A DNA stretch of 64,000 bases from an uncultured Pseudanabaenaceae cyanobacterium (GTDB lineage Bacteria > Cyanobacteriota > Cyanobacteriia > Pseudanabaenales > Pseudanabaenaceae). Below, one piece after another: positions 47,863-57,768 of the stretch. The DNA is taken from contig CALGKB010000009.1 of assembly GCA_937927915.1 (NCBI GenBank), positions 116,081 to 180,080 on the forward strand, in the 5' to 3' direction. The first letter of the stretch is position 1, and each line of letters opens with the position of its first letter. Made by a program: the position numbers and the translations under genes. The notes under the pieces were generated by a model. That model did no database searches, was not told the DNA's origin, and saw only the letters and a program-made list of their open reading frames with translations.

Positions 47863-48597
47863 ATGGATTTCTGGGAAGAAATATTTGCGGACTTGGAAAA
47901 GCGGGAAGACATCCATCGCATCAAAAAACTAATCCTGTTTACCTGCCATGACTTTTGGGCAGATGAAAATTATGACCTAGACGCTACACCGATCGGGGAA
48001 CTAATCCAGGAAATGTTAGAAATTATCCCCACCCTGGATAAACTTAAGGAAATGCTCAACAGTCATGTCAAAAAGCTCAACAAACAGGCAGAATATTTTT
48101 TAGCTGCGGATGCCATTATTGACACGTTGGGTCCCGTTTATGCCCAGCGCAATGCCACAGAAGAAAATAGCGCCGACCTCCTGGCGGAAATGGCAGAAAG
48201 TACCACTGTAAGTGATGATACCAGTGCAGAAGTAATTTATTACGAAGATTCGGAATATGACTATCACAAACTAGCTACGGGCAAAAAACTGGACTATATT
48301 CCGCGTCCCTTTGATCTGCGCGCCGAAATTGCTCGCCAAGTCAGTCCTCTACAGGCTAAAATACTACTATTTTCTGCCCTACATTTTCGTTTTAATCCCC
48401 AGGACCGCGACTGGTCAGCTATCAGTGCTTACATTCTCGATGATTTACTACTGCAGTTATTCAAAAAATGTGACACCTTTGCAGTGCTAGAAAAAAAGTT
48501 GGAAGATACAGCATCTAAATTGCCAAATCCTGATGAAAATCGCTATGTGGCAGCAGTAATTGCGGGGGCAATGAAACATCTCTATGAAGGGGCTTAA
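47863..48597 (+). CDS. Hypothetical protein
   Basis: A 244-residue acidic, helical, soluble protein. Two parts are visible: residues 1-90 (DFWEEIFADLEKREDIHRIK and following) and 145-244 (PRPFDLRAEIARQVSPLQAK onwards), joined by a low-complexity acidic linker rich in Glu, Asp, Ser and Thr. No known motif. It is eight bases after the pentapeptide gene and its end overlaps the HdrB-like gene by 14 bases, so it is probably part of one transcript. Confidence 0.7.
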   Translation: MDFWEEIFADLEKREDIHRIKKLILFTCHDFWADENYDLDATPIGELIQEMLEIIPTLDKLKEMLNSHVKKLNKQAEYFLAADAIIDTLGPVYAQRNATEENSADLLAEMAESTTVSDDTSAEVIYYEDSEYDYHKLATGKKLDYIPRPFDLRAEIARQVSPLQAKILLFSALHFRFNPQDRDWSAISAYILDDLLLQLFKKCDTFAVLEKKLEDTASKLPNPDENRYVAAVIAGAMKHLYEGA

Positions 48598-49471
48598 GTA
48601 CGCTTACTATCCTGGCTGTGTGGCAAAGGGAGCCTGTCGGGAATTACATGCTTCTACTATGGCGATCGCTGCTGCCTTGGGTATTGAATTAGTGGAATTA
48701 GACCAGGGTAGTTGTTGTGGCGCTGGTACATTTAGGGAATCCGATCCCCTCCTAGAGGATACAATAAATGCCCGCAATATTACTCTAGCAGAAGCGATGC
48801 GTTTACCCCTGCTGACGCAATGTAGTACCTGTCAAGGTGTAATTGGCAGAGTGAATGATACGCTGCAAACTAATGCCGATCGTAGACAACAGGTCAATCA
48901 AATTTTGGCAGCACAGGGGATACAATACCAGGGCACGATCGAAGTTTTGCATCTTCTATGGGTGATCATCAGGGATTATGGACTCGATCGTTTAGCTACT
49001 AAAATTACGCGACCCCTGACAGGGTTAAAGTGTGCGGCATTCTATGGTTGTTATTTATTGCGGGGACAGCAAGGACAGAGATTTGATGACCCTTACCAGC
49101 CCGAAAGTTTAGAACAGGTGTTTAGGGCAGTGGGAGCGACACCAATTTACTACGATGGTAGAATACAATGTTGTGGCTTTCCCCTATCTAGTTACGATAC
49201 ACAGACATCATTTCGTATGGCAGGTAAGCATCTTGCGGAGGCGATAGAAAGGGGGGCAGATTGTCTAGTGACTCCTTGTCCTCTCTGTCATTTGAATTTG
49301 GATTCACGGCAACCAGAGGTGGCGGCAGTGGTGCGTAGAAAGTTGGATATTCCTGTTTTGCATCTACCGCAATTGATTGGTTTAGCTTTGGGTATTTCCC
49401 CTGGGAGTTTGGGTTTATCCCGTCATGTTGTTTCTACCGATCGTTTACTCCGTAAAATTGGTATTTATTAG
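48584..49471 (+). CDS. HdrB-like CCG-domain iron-sulfur protein
   Basis: A 295-residue protein with two CCG-type domains: YYPGC and GSCCGAG in the first half, then FYGCYLL, QCCGFPL and TPCPLCHLN in the second. This is the pattern of heterodisulfide reductase subunit B and succinate dehydrogenase-type SdhE, which hold noncubane 4Fe-4S clusters. In cyanobacteria the partner redox subunit is not obvious, and no hdrC or sdhA is adjacent. It overlaps the upstream hypothetical gene by 14 bases. Confidence 0.85.
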   Translation: MKGLKYAYYPGCVAKGACRELHASTMAIAAALGIELVELDQGSCCGAGTFRESDPLLEDTINARNITLAEAMRLPLLTQCSTCQGVIGRVNDTLQTNADRRQQVNQILAAQGIQYQGTIEVLHLLWVIIRDYGLDRLATKITRPLTGLKCAAFYGCYLLRGQQGQRFDDPYQPESLEQVFRAVGATPIYYDGRIQCCGFPLSSYDTQTSFRMAGKHLAEAIERGADCLVTPCPLCHLNLDSRQPEVAAVVRRKLDIPVLHLPQLIGLALGISPGSLGLSRHVVSTDRLLRKIGIY

Positions 49472-49474
49472 ACA

Positions 49475-50587
49475 ATGACACGACCCATAGTATATTTGCA
49501 GGGGGAGATTCAAGACTTACATTTTCGGGGGCAGCCAGCTAATTTAGTAGTATATGATTGGGCTGATTTTAATATAAACACGGTCAAACCTGCCTGTAGA
49601 GTTAGGGTGGCAGCAGGAGCAGAAATTGCCCTGTCAAAATGGACAGGACCAAAACGCAGCCGTACCTACTCCCATAGCGGTAAAATTATTACTGTCATTC
49701 CTATTATTAAGGATGAAGGGGCAGATACAAACTGCGATCGGGTAAATTTCATTACCTTGTCCTGGATGAACTTGATGAATGTTTACATAATACTGGCATG
49801 GTACAGTGATGCTGCTAAGAAAAGTCAAAACCGTCTGACACAGCAAAAATTAGAGAATGACTATGTTTGTCAGAAAATTACTGAAATTGTCAGCTACAAG
49901 ATGGATGCTCATCATTGGAATCGCCAGCACTTTGAACAAGATTTCATATCCATTTACGATCGAGCTTTGCGTAGCTATGAACTTATTAGCGAGAAATTAG
50001 GGGTTAATCTACATAGTCAGGCATTGCATAGGCATTTTCTAGAAATTGTGCGTAATCCTACCAAGCCCTATTGTTTGCACTTAGAAAAATATGCCCAGTT
50101 ATCCTTACCTAGTTCCTTGAGAGCTGCTACCAGAGAAGTAAAAACAGAGCACAATTTAGAACAAATACAAACTGGCACAGCAAAGGGTCTGCTGGAAATA
50201 AGAAATTATTTAGGTGGGGTTTATTACTTAACCGCTGATGAAATTATTTTTACGGGCGCCAATTCTGTTGTAATTCAAGAGAGTAAAAATACGGTAAAGT
50301 CTTCCGTACCTGCATTGAATGATATAAAAGACGGGCTATTCAAATTACTACTCTACGGTCAATTACAGAACTTGTGCCTAGAAGGTAGGAATTTACTGCA
50401 CTCCACGTGCCTTAGGCTCACAGGTAGATTCTCTGGTAGGCTAACTCTGCCCAACAACAGTCAGGTAATAAAAAAGTTTATCGCTTCTGCTGGTTTACGG
50501 AGTCAGTCCACTGCTAAACTAATTTGGCTAAATGAAGAACTGCGCCTCTTGCACATAGCAGGCATAGTGGAGGGGACAAATGCTTAA
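49475..50587 (+). CDS. Probable type II restriction endonuclease
   Basis: A 370-residue protein that I do not match to a named enzyme. Near residues 257-285 it has DEIIFTGANSVVIQESKN followed by NDIKDGLFKLLLY, which fits a PD-(D/E)xK nuclease core with Glu269 and Lys271 as the ExK pair and the preceding acidic strand. The ATG starts three bases after the HdrB-like stop. It overlaps by eight bases a Dam-family DNA adenine methyltransferase gene, the classic arrangement of a restriction-modification pair. Recognition site unknown. Confidence 0.65.
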   Translation: MTRPIVYLQGEIQDLHFRGQPANLVVYDWADFNINTVKPACRVRVAAGAEIALSKWTGPKRSRTYSHSGKIITVIPIIKDEGADTNCDRVNFITLSWMNLMNVYIILAWYSDAAKKSQNRLTQQKLENDYVCQKITEIVSYKMDAHHWNRQHFEQDFISIYDRALRSYELISEKLGVNLHSQALHRHFLEIVRNPTKPYCLHLEKYAQLSLPSSLRAATREVKTEHNLEQIQTGTAKGLLEIRNYLGGVYYLTADEIIFTGANSVVIQESKNTVKSSVPALNDIKDGLFKLLLYGQLQNLCLEGRNLLHSTCLRLTGRFSGRLTLPNNSQVIKKFIASAGLRSQSTAKLIWLNEELRLLHIAGIVEGTNA

Positions 50588-51413
50588 AAGTCCTCTACGT
50601 TTTCCTGGGGGCAAATCCCGTGCCCTTTCCCAGATACTACCCCTAGTGCCCAACTTTCAAGAATACCGCGAACCCATGTTGGGTGGTGGCTCTTTATTTA
50701 TTGCCCTAAAACAAAAATTTCCTAACTGTAAGTTCTGGGTCAATGATGTTAACTATGAGTTATTTTGTTTTTGGAAAACTCTGCAACAATCTGGGGAAGA
50801 TTTAGCCAATGCTGTTGCACAAATTTACTACAAAACCCAAGATGGAAGGGAACTTTTTTACTCTTTGCTGGACTCCTACGGACAGGGAGATGAATTTACA
50901 CGGGCAGTGCGTTTTTTTGTCCTCAATCGCATTACTTTCTCTGGCACCGTTGATTCTGGAGGCTATTCCGAGCAGGCATTTAGAGGAAGGTTTACCCTTT
51001 CATCCATCGATCGTTTGCGCAAAATAGCACCGCTACTAGAGGGGGTTGAGATTACTTGTGGTGACTACGAACCACTTATTGTGACTCCAGGGAAGGAGGT
51101 GTTTATATTCCTTGATCCCCCCTATTATTCTGCCACTGCGTCCCGTTTGTACGGCAAGCAAGGTAAGCTTCACCTGGAATTTGATCACCACCGTCTGGCA
51201 CGGGTATTAACCGCTATTAACCACCGTTGGCTGCTCACCTATGATGATACCACTTTTATCCGCAGTCTCTACAAATGGTGTAATATTTCTGCATGGAGTT
51301 TGCAATATGGCATGAACAACTATAAGCGATCGATTGCTCCCCCTGGGCAGGAAATTTTTATTGCTAATTATCCCATACAATGTGTGAGGCAACTGCAGCT
51401 TAATTTAGAGTGA
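50580..51413 (+). CDS. D12-class DNA adenine-N6 methyltransferase
   Basis: A 277-residue enzyme. Motif X/I is LRFPGGKSRAL (FPGGK at 8-12) with EPMLGGGSLF, the catalytic motif IV is DPPYYS (179-184), and VNDVNYELFCFW and the ending GMNNYKRSIAP are typical of Dam/MboIA-type enzymes. It methylates adenine in double-stranded DNA, probably protecting the site cut by the upstream nuclease. Orphan Dam-like enzymes acting on GATC occur in cyanobacteria, so target prediction needs comparison. Confidence 0.9.
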   Translation: MLKSPLRFPGGKSRALSQILPLVPNFQEYREPMLGGGSLFIALKQKFPNCKFWVNDVNYELFCFWKTLQQSGEDLANAVAQIYYKTQDGRELFYSLLDSYGQGDEFTRAVRFFVLNRITFSGTVDSGGYSEQAFRGRFTLSSIDRLRKIAPLLEGVEITCGDYEPLIVTPGKEVFIFLDPPYYSATASRLYGKQGKLHLEFDHHRLARVLTAINHRWLLTYDDTTFIRSLYKWCNISAWSLQYGMNNYKRSIAPPGQEIFIANYPIQCVRQLQLNLE

Positions 51414-51419
51414 GGAAAG

Positions 51420-51929
51420 GTGACAGAACTATTAGTTTTAGTGGATGAACAAGACCGCCCAATTGGGGTGGGGGAGAAGTTAGAAGTCCACCGATCGGGA
51501 CAGTTACACCGTGCTTTTTCTATTTTTGTCCTCAATCCCCAGGGAGAAATCCTGTTGCAACAACGGGCATGGGACAAGTATCATTCGGGGGGGCTATGGA
51601 CTAATACCTGTTGTAGTCATCCGCGCCCCGGGGAATCCTTACTAGAAGCTGCCCACCGCCGTTTGCAGGAGGAAATGGGGTTTGATTGCGAGTTGGTGCC
51701 ATTGTTTAGTTTTATCTACTACGCAGAATTGGAGGGGGGGTTAATTGAACATGAGTACGACTATGTATTGCTGGGGAGATTTGGCGGCGTGCCTAAAATT
51801 AACCCCTTAGAAGTAGCGGATTGGCGCTGGGTTGATGCTAAGAAATTAGAGGAGGAGATCAGGGAGTATCCCGATCGATTCACCTATTGGTTACGGCAGT
51901 GTTACCCCCGCTTTTTAAGTTACCTATGA
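51420..51929 (+). CDS. idi: Isopentenyl-diphosphate delta-isomerase, type I (Nudix)
   Basis: Interconverts IPP and DMAPP. The 169-residue protein has the type I pattern: HRAFSIFVLN, the Cys/His metal site in WTNTCCSHPRPGES, a Nudix-like EAAHRRLQEEMGF, and the catalytic EHEYDYVLLG. Start is GTG 51420, six bases after the methyltransferase gene. Cyanobacteria usually carry the unrelated flavin-dependent type II enzyme, so a type I gene next to a restriction system may have been acquired. Its stop overlaps the aldehyde dehydrogenase start (ATGATGA). Confidence 0.92.
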   Translation: MTELLVLVDEQDRPIGVGEKLEVHRSGQLHRAFSIFVLNPQGEILLQQRAWDKYHSGGLWTNTCCSHPRPGESLLEAAHRRLQEEMGFDCELVPLFSFIYYAELEGGLIEHEYDYVLLGRFGGVPKINPLEVADWRWVDAKKLEEEIREYPDRFTYWLRQCYPRFLSYL

Positions 51930-53290
51930 TGATCAAAGAAATTATCGAGAAGCAAAGGCAGTTTTTTCGGACTAATGCGACCCTGAATGTAGACTATCGC
52001 CTAGGGCAGTTACAGATATTAAAAAAGGTGATTCAAGAGGGACAGGAAGAAATTATTACGGCGTTACAAAAAGACTTGGGCAAGCCTAGGTTTGAAGCTT
52101 ATGCCAGTGAAATTCTTATCCTCTTGGAAGAAATTAACTTTGTCTGCAAGCACTTGCAGAAATGGACGCAACCCCAACCAGCCAAAATTTCCCTTGGTCA
52201 GTTTCCTGCGCAGGGTTTTGTCTATCCCCAACCCCTCGGTGTGGTGTTAATTATTGCTCCCTGGAATTATCCCTTTCAATTACTAATTAGTCCTTTGATT
52301 GGCGCGATCGCTGCCGGCAATTGTGCTGTCCTGAAGCCCTCGGAATTTACCCCCCATGTTTCCCAGGTAATAACCCACATCTTTGAAAAGCATTTTAACC
52401 CTGCCTTGATCAGTGTAGTGGAAGGGGATGCCACGGTCAGTCAAGAATTACTAGAGCAAAAGTTTGACCATATTTTCTTTACAGGCAGTACCAGAGTGGG
52501 CAAGATTGTGATGGCAAAAGCGGCGGCACACCTCACACCCGTCACTTTGGAGTTGGGGGGAAAAAGTCCCTGTATTATCGATCGGTCTGTGGTGATCAAA
52601 ACAGCGGCAAAGCGGGTGGCATGGGGGAAATTTTTTAACTGCGGGCAAACTTGTATTGCCCCTGACTATGTGTTAGTTCACGCTGATATTTATGACCAAT
52701 TTAAGGTAGCTCTCATGGAGGCGATCAGGGAGTTTTATGGCGATGACCCCCAACAGAGTCCTGACTACGGGCGCATTGTCAACGATCGGCATTGGCAGAG
52801 ACTAGTTAACTTTCTAGGGGAGGGGAAGATAGTAGTAGGGGGAAAATACGAGCGGGAAAATCTCTACATTGCCCCCACAATTATAGAGGGTGTAACTTGG
52901 GACAGTGCGATCATGGAGGAAGAAATCTTTGGACCAATTTTGCCCCTCCTGCCCTACACAGATTTGCAGGAAATAATCAACAAAATTAACGATCGTCCCC
53001 ATCCCCTTGCCCTCTACTTCTTCTCGGAAAACAAGCAATTGCAGGAGGAGGTGATTAAATCGATTCCCTTTGGAGGTGGCTGTATCAACGATACAATTAT
53101 GCACTTGTCCAGTCCCTATTTACCCTTTGGTGGTATTGGCGACAGTGGTATGGGTAGGTATCACGGTAAATATACTTTTGACACATTTACCCATTACAAA
53201 AGTATCCTGAAAAAGTCCCTCAAATTTGACCAGCAGTGGCGCTATCCCCCCTACAAAATTAACCTTAATCTCCTCAAATGGTTCGTCTAG
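51926..53290 (+). CDS. Aldehyde dehydrogenase (fatty-aldehyde type)
   Basis: A 454-residue NAD(P)-dependent aldehyde dehydrogenase. It shows IAPWNYPFQLLISPLIGAIA, the Glu motif ELGGKSPCIID and the catalytic Cys in NCGQTCIAPDYV. The C-terminus (KINLNLLKWFV) is hydrophobic, as in class 3 fatty-aldehyde enzymes that attach to membranes. ATG 51926 overlaps the idi stop by four bases; a longer in-frame start at 51887 lies wholly within idi. A role in aldehydes from lipids or apocarotenoids is possible but not shown. Confidence 0.9.
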   Translation: MMIKEIIEKQRQFFRTNATLNVDYRLGQLQILKKVIQEGQEEIITALQKDLGKPRFEAYASEILILLEEINFVCKHLQKWTQPQPAKISLGQFPAQGFVYPQPLGVVLIIAPWNYPFQLLISPLIGAIAAGNCAVLKPSEFTPHVSQVITHIFEKHFNPALISVVEGDATVSQELLEQKFDHIFFTGSTRVGKIVMAKAAAHLTPVTLELGGKSPCIIDRSVVIKTAAKRVAWGKFFNCGQTCIAPDYVLVHADIYDQFKVALMEAIREFYGDDPQQSPDYGRIVNDRHWQRLVNFLGEGKIVVGGKYERENLYIAPTIIEGVTWDSAIMEEEIFGPILPLLPYTDLQEIINKINDRPHPLALYFFSENKQLQEEVIKSIPFGGGCINDTIMHLSSPYLPFGGIGDSGMGRYHGKYTFDTFTHYKSILKKSLKFDQQWRYPPYKINLNLLKWFV

Positions 53291-53293
53291 ATT

Positions 53294-54055
53294 TTAGCCT
53301 CCTTGCCAAGCCTTGTAGACCATATAGGTTGCCATCACCACCAAAAACAAACGAAAAAGTTGGTTGACTAACCGATCGGGTAATTTGGGTAATAATTTTG
53401 CCCCCCACTGTCCCCCTAAAACTGTGCCTGTCCCTAGGAGAAATCCCTCTGCCCATAACACATTCCCCTTAAGTCCATGACTGACCACACCCCACAGAGA
53501 GATGATCGTGATTGCCCCCAAACTCGATCGGATAGCATCTTTGATGTTTTGCCCTAACCACAGCATTTGCAGGGGCACCATAACCAAACCGCCGCCCACT
53601 CCCAGCATTCCAGACAATAAACCCGCCACAGCACCAATAATTGGTGTGCCCCTCACTAATTGGGGGGTATTTTCGTGAAGGGTAAGCCGTTTTTTGAAAT
53701 CCAGGAGAAATATGGCTGTTACTAACAGCAAAGCAAAGGTAAACAACAAATAGCGAGGAGGCAAAATAGTAGCTAATTTTACCCCCAATTCCGTTGTCAA
53801 TAGGGCAGGAAGAGCGAGATAAATTACCAACCGCCCCTGCAGGTTTTGGCTCCACCAATTTTGCAGAGTTGCCGCCGTTGCCCCCAACAATACTCCCACC
53901 AAACTAGTAGCTGTCGCCTGCACAGGGGTTGCCCCCAAAAAGTTCAAAACCGGCACGATCACCAAGCCCCCGCCGATCCCCAAAATTGCTGCCAATATCC
54001 CCACAGCCACCCCCAAAGGCAATAGCCACAGTACAGAAACCATACCCCACCCCAT
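53294..54055 (-). CDS. TauE/SafE-type sulfite or organosulfonate exporter family protein
   Basis: A 253-residue membrane protein with about eight hydrophobic segments and the two family repeats GIGGGLVIVPVLNFLG and GVGGGLVMVPLQMLWLG. Family members export sulfite, sulfoacetate or related anions; substrate unpredictable. Convergent with the aldehyde dehydrogenase with three bases between, and divergent from secA. Confidence 0.88.
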   Translation of the reverse strand: MGWGMVSVLWLLPLGVAVGILAAILGIGGGLVIVPVLNFLGATPVQATATSLVGVLLGATAATLQNWWSQNLQGRLVIYLALPALLTTELGVKLATILPPRYLLFTFALLLVTAIFLLDFKKRLTLHENTPQLVRGTPIIGAVAGLLSGMLGVGGGLVMVPLQMLWLGQNIKDAIRSSLGAITIISLWGVVSHGLKGNVLWAEGFLLGTGTVLGGQWGAKLLPKLPDRLVNQLFRLFLVVMATYMVYKAWQGG

Positions 54056-54126
54056 TAAATTAGCAGTTAGACAAGTAGGATAGTTTATGATAATTAAAGT
54101 AGATTCACGCGAGAGTCCGATCGAGT

Positions 54127-56919
54127 ATGATAAACGTCCTGCAAATGTTACTAGGCGACTCCAATCAGCGCCAGCTCAACAAACTGAAGCCCTATGTGGC
54201 TTTGATCAATTCCCTGGAAGCTGAATACCAAGCCCTCAGTGACGAAGCATTGCAGGCGAAGACGGCGGAATTTAAGCAGAGACTGGAGAAGGGAGAAGAC
54301 CTGGATGACCTCCTACCTGAAGCATTTGCCACTGTGCGCGAGGCTTCCCGCCGCGTTTTGGGCTTGCGCCACTTTGACGTCCAGCTCATGGGGGGGATGG
54401 TACTCCACGCAGGACAAATTGCGGAGATGAAGACGGGGGAAGGGAAAACCCTGGTTGCCACTTTGCCTAGCTACCTCAATGCCCTGACGGGGAAGGGAGT
54501 GCAGGTGGTAACAGTCAACGACTATCTAGCTCGACGGGACGCGGAATGGATGGGACAGGTGCACCGCTTTCTGGGACTGACGGTGGGTCTGATCCAGCAG
54601 TCGATGGAGCCAATGGAACGCCAACGCAACTATGCCTGTGACATTACCTACGTCACCAACAGCGAGCTGGGCTTTGACTACCTGCGGGATAACATGGCTA
54701 CCTCCCTGGAAGAAGTGGTACAACGTCCCTTCCACTACTGCATCATTGACGAAGTGGATTCTATCCTCATTGACGAAGCCCGTACGCCCTTGATTATTTC
54801 CGGGCAGGTGGAGCGACCAACGGAGAAATACACGATCGCTGCCCAAATTGCTGCCCAACTGGAAAAAGACAAACACTACGAGGTGGATGAAAAACAGCGC
54901 AACATCATCCTCACGGATGAGGGCTTTGAGATGGCGGAAAAACTGTTGGGGGTGAAAGACCTCTTTGACCAAGCTGACCCCTGGGCCCATTTTGTCTTCA
55001 ATGCCATCAAAGCAAAAGAGTTATTCCTAAAAGATGTCAACTACATTGTCCGCAATGACGAGATTGTGATTGTGGATGAATTTACAGGGCGGGTGATGCC
55101 CGGTAGAAGATGGAGTGACGGTCTGCACCAAGCGATCGAGGCCAAGGAAGGAGTACCGATCGAGCCAGAAACGCAAACCCTTGCTTCCATCACCTATCAA
55201 AATCTCTTTCTTTTGTACCCCAAACTCTCAGGCATGACGGGGACAGCAAAAACAGAAGAAGCAGAATTTGTGAAAATCTACAACCTGGAAGTCACCTGTA
55301 TTCCCACCAATAAGAAAAATCGCCGTATTGACTATCCCGACGAGGTATACAAGACAGAAGCAGCGAAGTGGCGGGCGGTGGCAAGGGAATGTCAGGAAAT
55401 GTACGAAAAGGGCAGACCTGTGCTGGTGGGGACAACCAGTGTGGAAAAGTCGGAACTCCTCTCCGCTCTCCTGACCCAGATGGGCATTCCCCACAACTTA
55501 CTAAACGCCAAGCCAGAAAACGTGGAACGGGAAGCAGAGATCATTGCCCAAGCAGGTAGAAAGAAGACAATCACGATCGCTACCAATATGGCAGGGCGGG
55601 GTACGGACATTATCTTGGGGGGCAATCCCGACTATATGGCGAGGTTGAAAATACGGGAAGAGTTATTCCCGCGCATTGTCCGCCCTGAGGATGACAGCTT
55701 GATGCAGCGAACTCTATTTGGCAGACGAGCGGGGGCAGAGGGTTTCGGTACAAGTGGCAAGAAGAAAACCTGGAAGGCCTCCGAACATCTTTTCCCGGCG
55801 GAGCTATCCATGGAAACGCAAGTGAAATTCAAAGAAGCACTGAATTTTGCCGTAGAAAGCCTGGGGGGACAGAGTTTAACGGAGCTGCAAGCGGAAGACC
55901 TCCTAGCCATTGCGGTGGAAAAATCCCCCACTACAGACCCTGTGATCCAAAAACTGCGGGAAGTGTTTAACTTAATCCGATCGGAGTACGAACAATACAC
56001 AAAACAGGAACAGAAGGAAGTGGTGGAGTTGGGGGGCTTACACGTCATTGGCACAGAACGCCATGAATCCCGTCGCATTGACAACCAACTGCGGGGACGC
56101 TGTGCACGGCAGGGAGACCCTGGTTCTACCAAGTTTTTCCTGAGTTTGGAAGACAATTTGATGCGCATTTTCGGGGGCGATCGGGTCGCTAGTTTGATGA
56201 ATGCTTTTCGGGTGGAGGAGGATATGCCCATTACCTCTGGTCTTTTGACGCGCAGTTTGGAAGGAGCGCAGAAGAAGGTAGAAACCTACTATTACGACAT
56301 CCGCAAACAGGTATTTGAATATGACGAGGTGATGAATAAACAAAGACGAGCAATCTATGCGGAAAGAGCGCGGGTCTTGCGGGGGGAAAACCTGCGGGAG
56401 CGGGTGTTGGAGTATGCCGATCAAACGGTGGAAGACCTGGTGAACTACTACGTCAATCCTGACCTGCCCCCAGAGGAATGGAACCTAGAGGGTCTGGTGA
56501 ACAAGACGAAGGAGTTTGTCAAACTGCTGAAAGACCTACAACCCCAGCATCTGGAAGGAATGAGTGCAGAGGAAATCACTGCCTATCTAAAGGAAGAAGT
56601 GAGACGGGCTTACGAGATGAAAGAAGCGGAGGTAGACAGTGTGCAACCTGGTTTGATGCGCCAGGTGGAGAGATTTTACATCCTGCAACAGATTGATACC
56701 CTGTGGCGAGAACATCTGCAGGCGATGGAGGCTCTCAGGGAGTCGGTGGGCTTGCGCGGTTACGGCCAAAAGGACCCCCTCATTGAATACAAGACGGAGG
56801 GCTTTGACCTCTTCTTTGCTATGATGACGGATATAAGAAGGAATGTTGTTTACTCTATCTTTGAGTTTGACCCCCGTCCCCAACCCCCCAGTGAGCAAAT
56901 TGAAGTGGAAATTGTCTGA
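54127..56919 (+). CDS. secA: Preprotein translocase ATPase SecA
   Basis: Motor of the Sec secretion pathway at the cytoplasmic and thylakoid membranes. The 930-residue protein has Walker [15 protein letters not shown], the DEAD-type motif [24 protein letters not shown] and the two-helix finger region near [16 protein letters not shown]. The C-terminus ends shortly after DPRPQPPS without a cysteine zinc motif. Length is typical for cyanobacteria. nrdR follows after three bases. Confidence 0.97.
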   Translation: MINVLQMLLGDSNQRQLNKLKPYVALINSLEAEYQALSDEALQAKTAEFKQRLEKGEDLDDLLPEAFATVREASRRVLGLRHFDVQLMGGMVLHAGQIAEMKTGEGKTLVATLPSYLNALTGKGVQVVTVNDYLARRDAEWMGQVHRFLGLTVGLIQQSMEPMERQRNYACDITYVTNSELGFDYLRDNMATSLEEVVQRPFHYCIIDEVDSILIDEARTPLIISGQVERPTEKYTIAAQIAAQLEKDKHYEVDEKQRNIILTDEGFEMAEKLLGVKDLFDQADPWAHFVFNAIKAKELFLKDVNYIVRNDEIVIVDEFTGRVMPGRRWSDGLHQAIEAKEGVPIEPETQTLASITYQNLFLLYPKLSGMTGTAKTEEAEFVKIYNLEVTCIPTNKKNRRIDYPDEVYKTEAAKWRAVARECQEMYEKGRPVLVGTTSVEKSELLSALLTQMGIPHNLLNAKPENVEREAEIIAQAGRKKTITIATNMAGRGTDIILGGNPDYMARLKIREELFPRIVRPEDDSLMQRTLFGRRAGAEGFGTSGKKKTWKASEHLFPAELSMETQVKFKEALNFAVESLGGQSLTELQAEDLLAIAVEKSPTTDPVIQKLREVFNLIRSEYEQYTKQEQKEVVELGGLHVIGTERHESRRIDNQLRGRCARQGDPGSTKFFLSLEDNLMRIFGGDRVASLMNAFRVEEDMPITSGLLTRSLEGAQKKVETYYYDIRKQVFEYDEVMNKQRRAIYAERARVLRGENLRERVLEYADQTVEDLVNYYVNPDLPPEEWNLEGLVNKTKEFVKLLKDLQPQHLEGMSAEEITAYLKEEVRRAYEMKEAEVDSVQPGLMRQVERFYILQQIDTLWREHLQAMEALRESVGLRGYGQKDPLIEYKTEGFDLFFAMMTDIRRNVVYSIFEFDPRPQPPSEQIEVEIV

Positions 56920-56922
56920 CCT

Positions 56923-57441
56923 ATGCGTTGCCCCTTCTGCCGCCATCCTGAAAGTAGGGTCTTAGAATCCCGATCGGTGGAAGATGGCAGTATTCGTCGC
57001 CGCCGTGAGTGTTTGAATGATGCTTGTCGACGGCGGTTTACCACCTATGAGCGAATTGAGTTCGTCCCCATTACGGTGATCAAACGGGATGGTAGGCATG
57101 AGTCCTTCGATCGTTCCAAGCTATTGCGGGGAATTGTGCGGGCTTGTGAGAAGACAGACGTCACGGCAGAACAAATCCAGGGTATCGTGGATGAGATAGA
57201 GGCACTGTTGCAAAGTCGGGGCGATCGTAAGATCATGGTCACCAGCGCGGAGATTGGGGAGATGGTGCTGTGTTATTTGCGCACCCTCAATGAGGTTGCC
57301 TATGTCCGCTTTGCTTCTGTGTACCGGCAGTTCAAGGGGGTAAAAGATTTTGCTGACACTTTACGGCTGTTAGAGCTAGAGTCGCTCAAAGTGGGGGCAG
57401 TTACGGCAGGGACCAGCGGGATAGACGGCACAACGCACTAA
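56923..57441 (+). CDS. nrdR: Transcriptional repressor NrdR
   Basis: Zinc-ribbon plus ATP-cone repressor of ribonucleotide reductase genes. The 172-residue protein starts [17 protein letters not shown]; the ATP-cone domain begins near [19 protein letters not shown]. The zinc ribbon has Cys3, Cys6, Cys30 and Cys35: the second pair is C-x4-C rather than the usual C-x2-C. The gene follows secA by three bases. Its last 66 bases are overlapped antisense by the next gene. Confidence 0.95.
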   Translation: MRCPFCRHPESRVLESRSVEDGSIRRRRECLNDACRRRFTTYERIEFVPITVIKRDGRHESFDRSKLLRGIVRACEKTDVTAEQIQGIVDEIEALLQSRGDRKIMVTSAEIGEMVLCYLRTLNEVAYVRFASVYRQFKGVKDFADTLRLLELESLKVGAVTAGTSGIDGTTH

Positions 57442-57768
57442 TTCCGATCGGGCGCTATATTTACACTCAGGATTACCCAGCACCCAACGCCCCTGCCATT
57501 CGTAAAGTTCTCCCCCCTCCAAGGGTTGTACAGCTAGAGTAGCTTTGTAGAGGCGGTATTTGCCCTTTTGCAGGCGATAGAGGTGGCGGCGTTCCAGAAT
57601 GCGATAGAGATGCCCCTCCACTTCTATATATTGTCCTGGTTGGAGTTGTTGCTCCAGAATAACCCTAGCAATCAAACGATCGTTAGCCCGCAGTTCTACG
57701 GGTAAGCCGCCAGGGGGTGAGTCCATCCAATTCATCAAGTCGGTTGATTTATGCCCGGATCGAAACAC
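57376..57768 (-). CDS. Conserved cyanobacterial protein, DUF6464-like
   Basis: A 130-residue soluble protein. The N-terminal part is a small beta-rich fold ([20 protein letters not shown]) and the C-terminal part carries [20 protein letters not shown] then CRNCPHFE, a cysteine set that may bind metal. I recall this as the DUF6464 family. GTG 57768 abuts the ndhN stop as TAGTG; ATG 57735 is an alternative. It follows ndhN on the minus strand and its 3' end runs 66 bases into the end of nrdR on the other strand. Confidence 0.72.
   Translation of the reverse strand: MFRSGHKSTDLMNWMDSPPGGLPVELRANDRLIARVILEQQLQPGQYIEVEGHLYRILERRHLYRLQKGKYRLYKATLAVQPLEGGELYEWQGRWVLGNPECKYSARSELVRCAVYPAGPCRNCPHFERL

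Noticed and set aside
55632..56231. A 199-codon minus-strand frame inside secA
   Set aside because: Shadow of the highly conserved secA reading frame.
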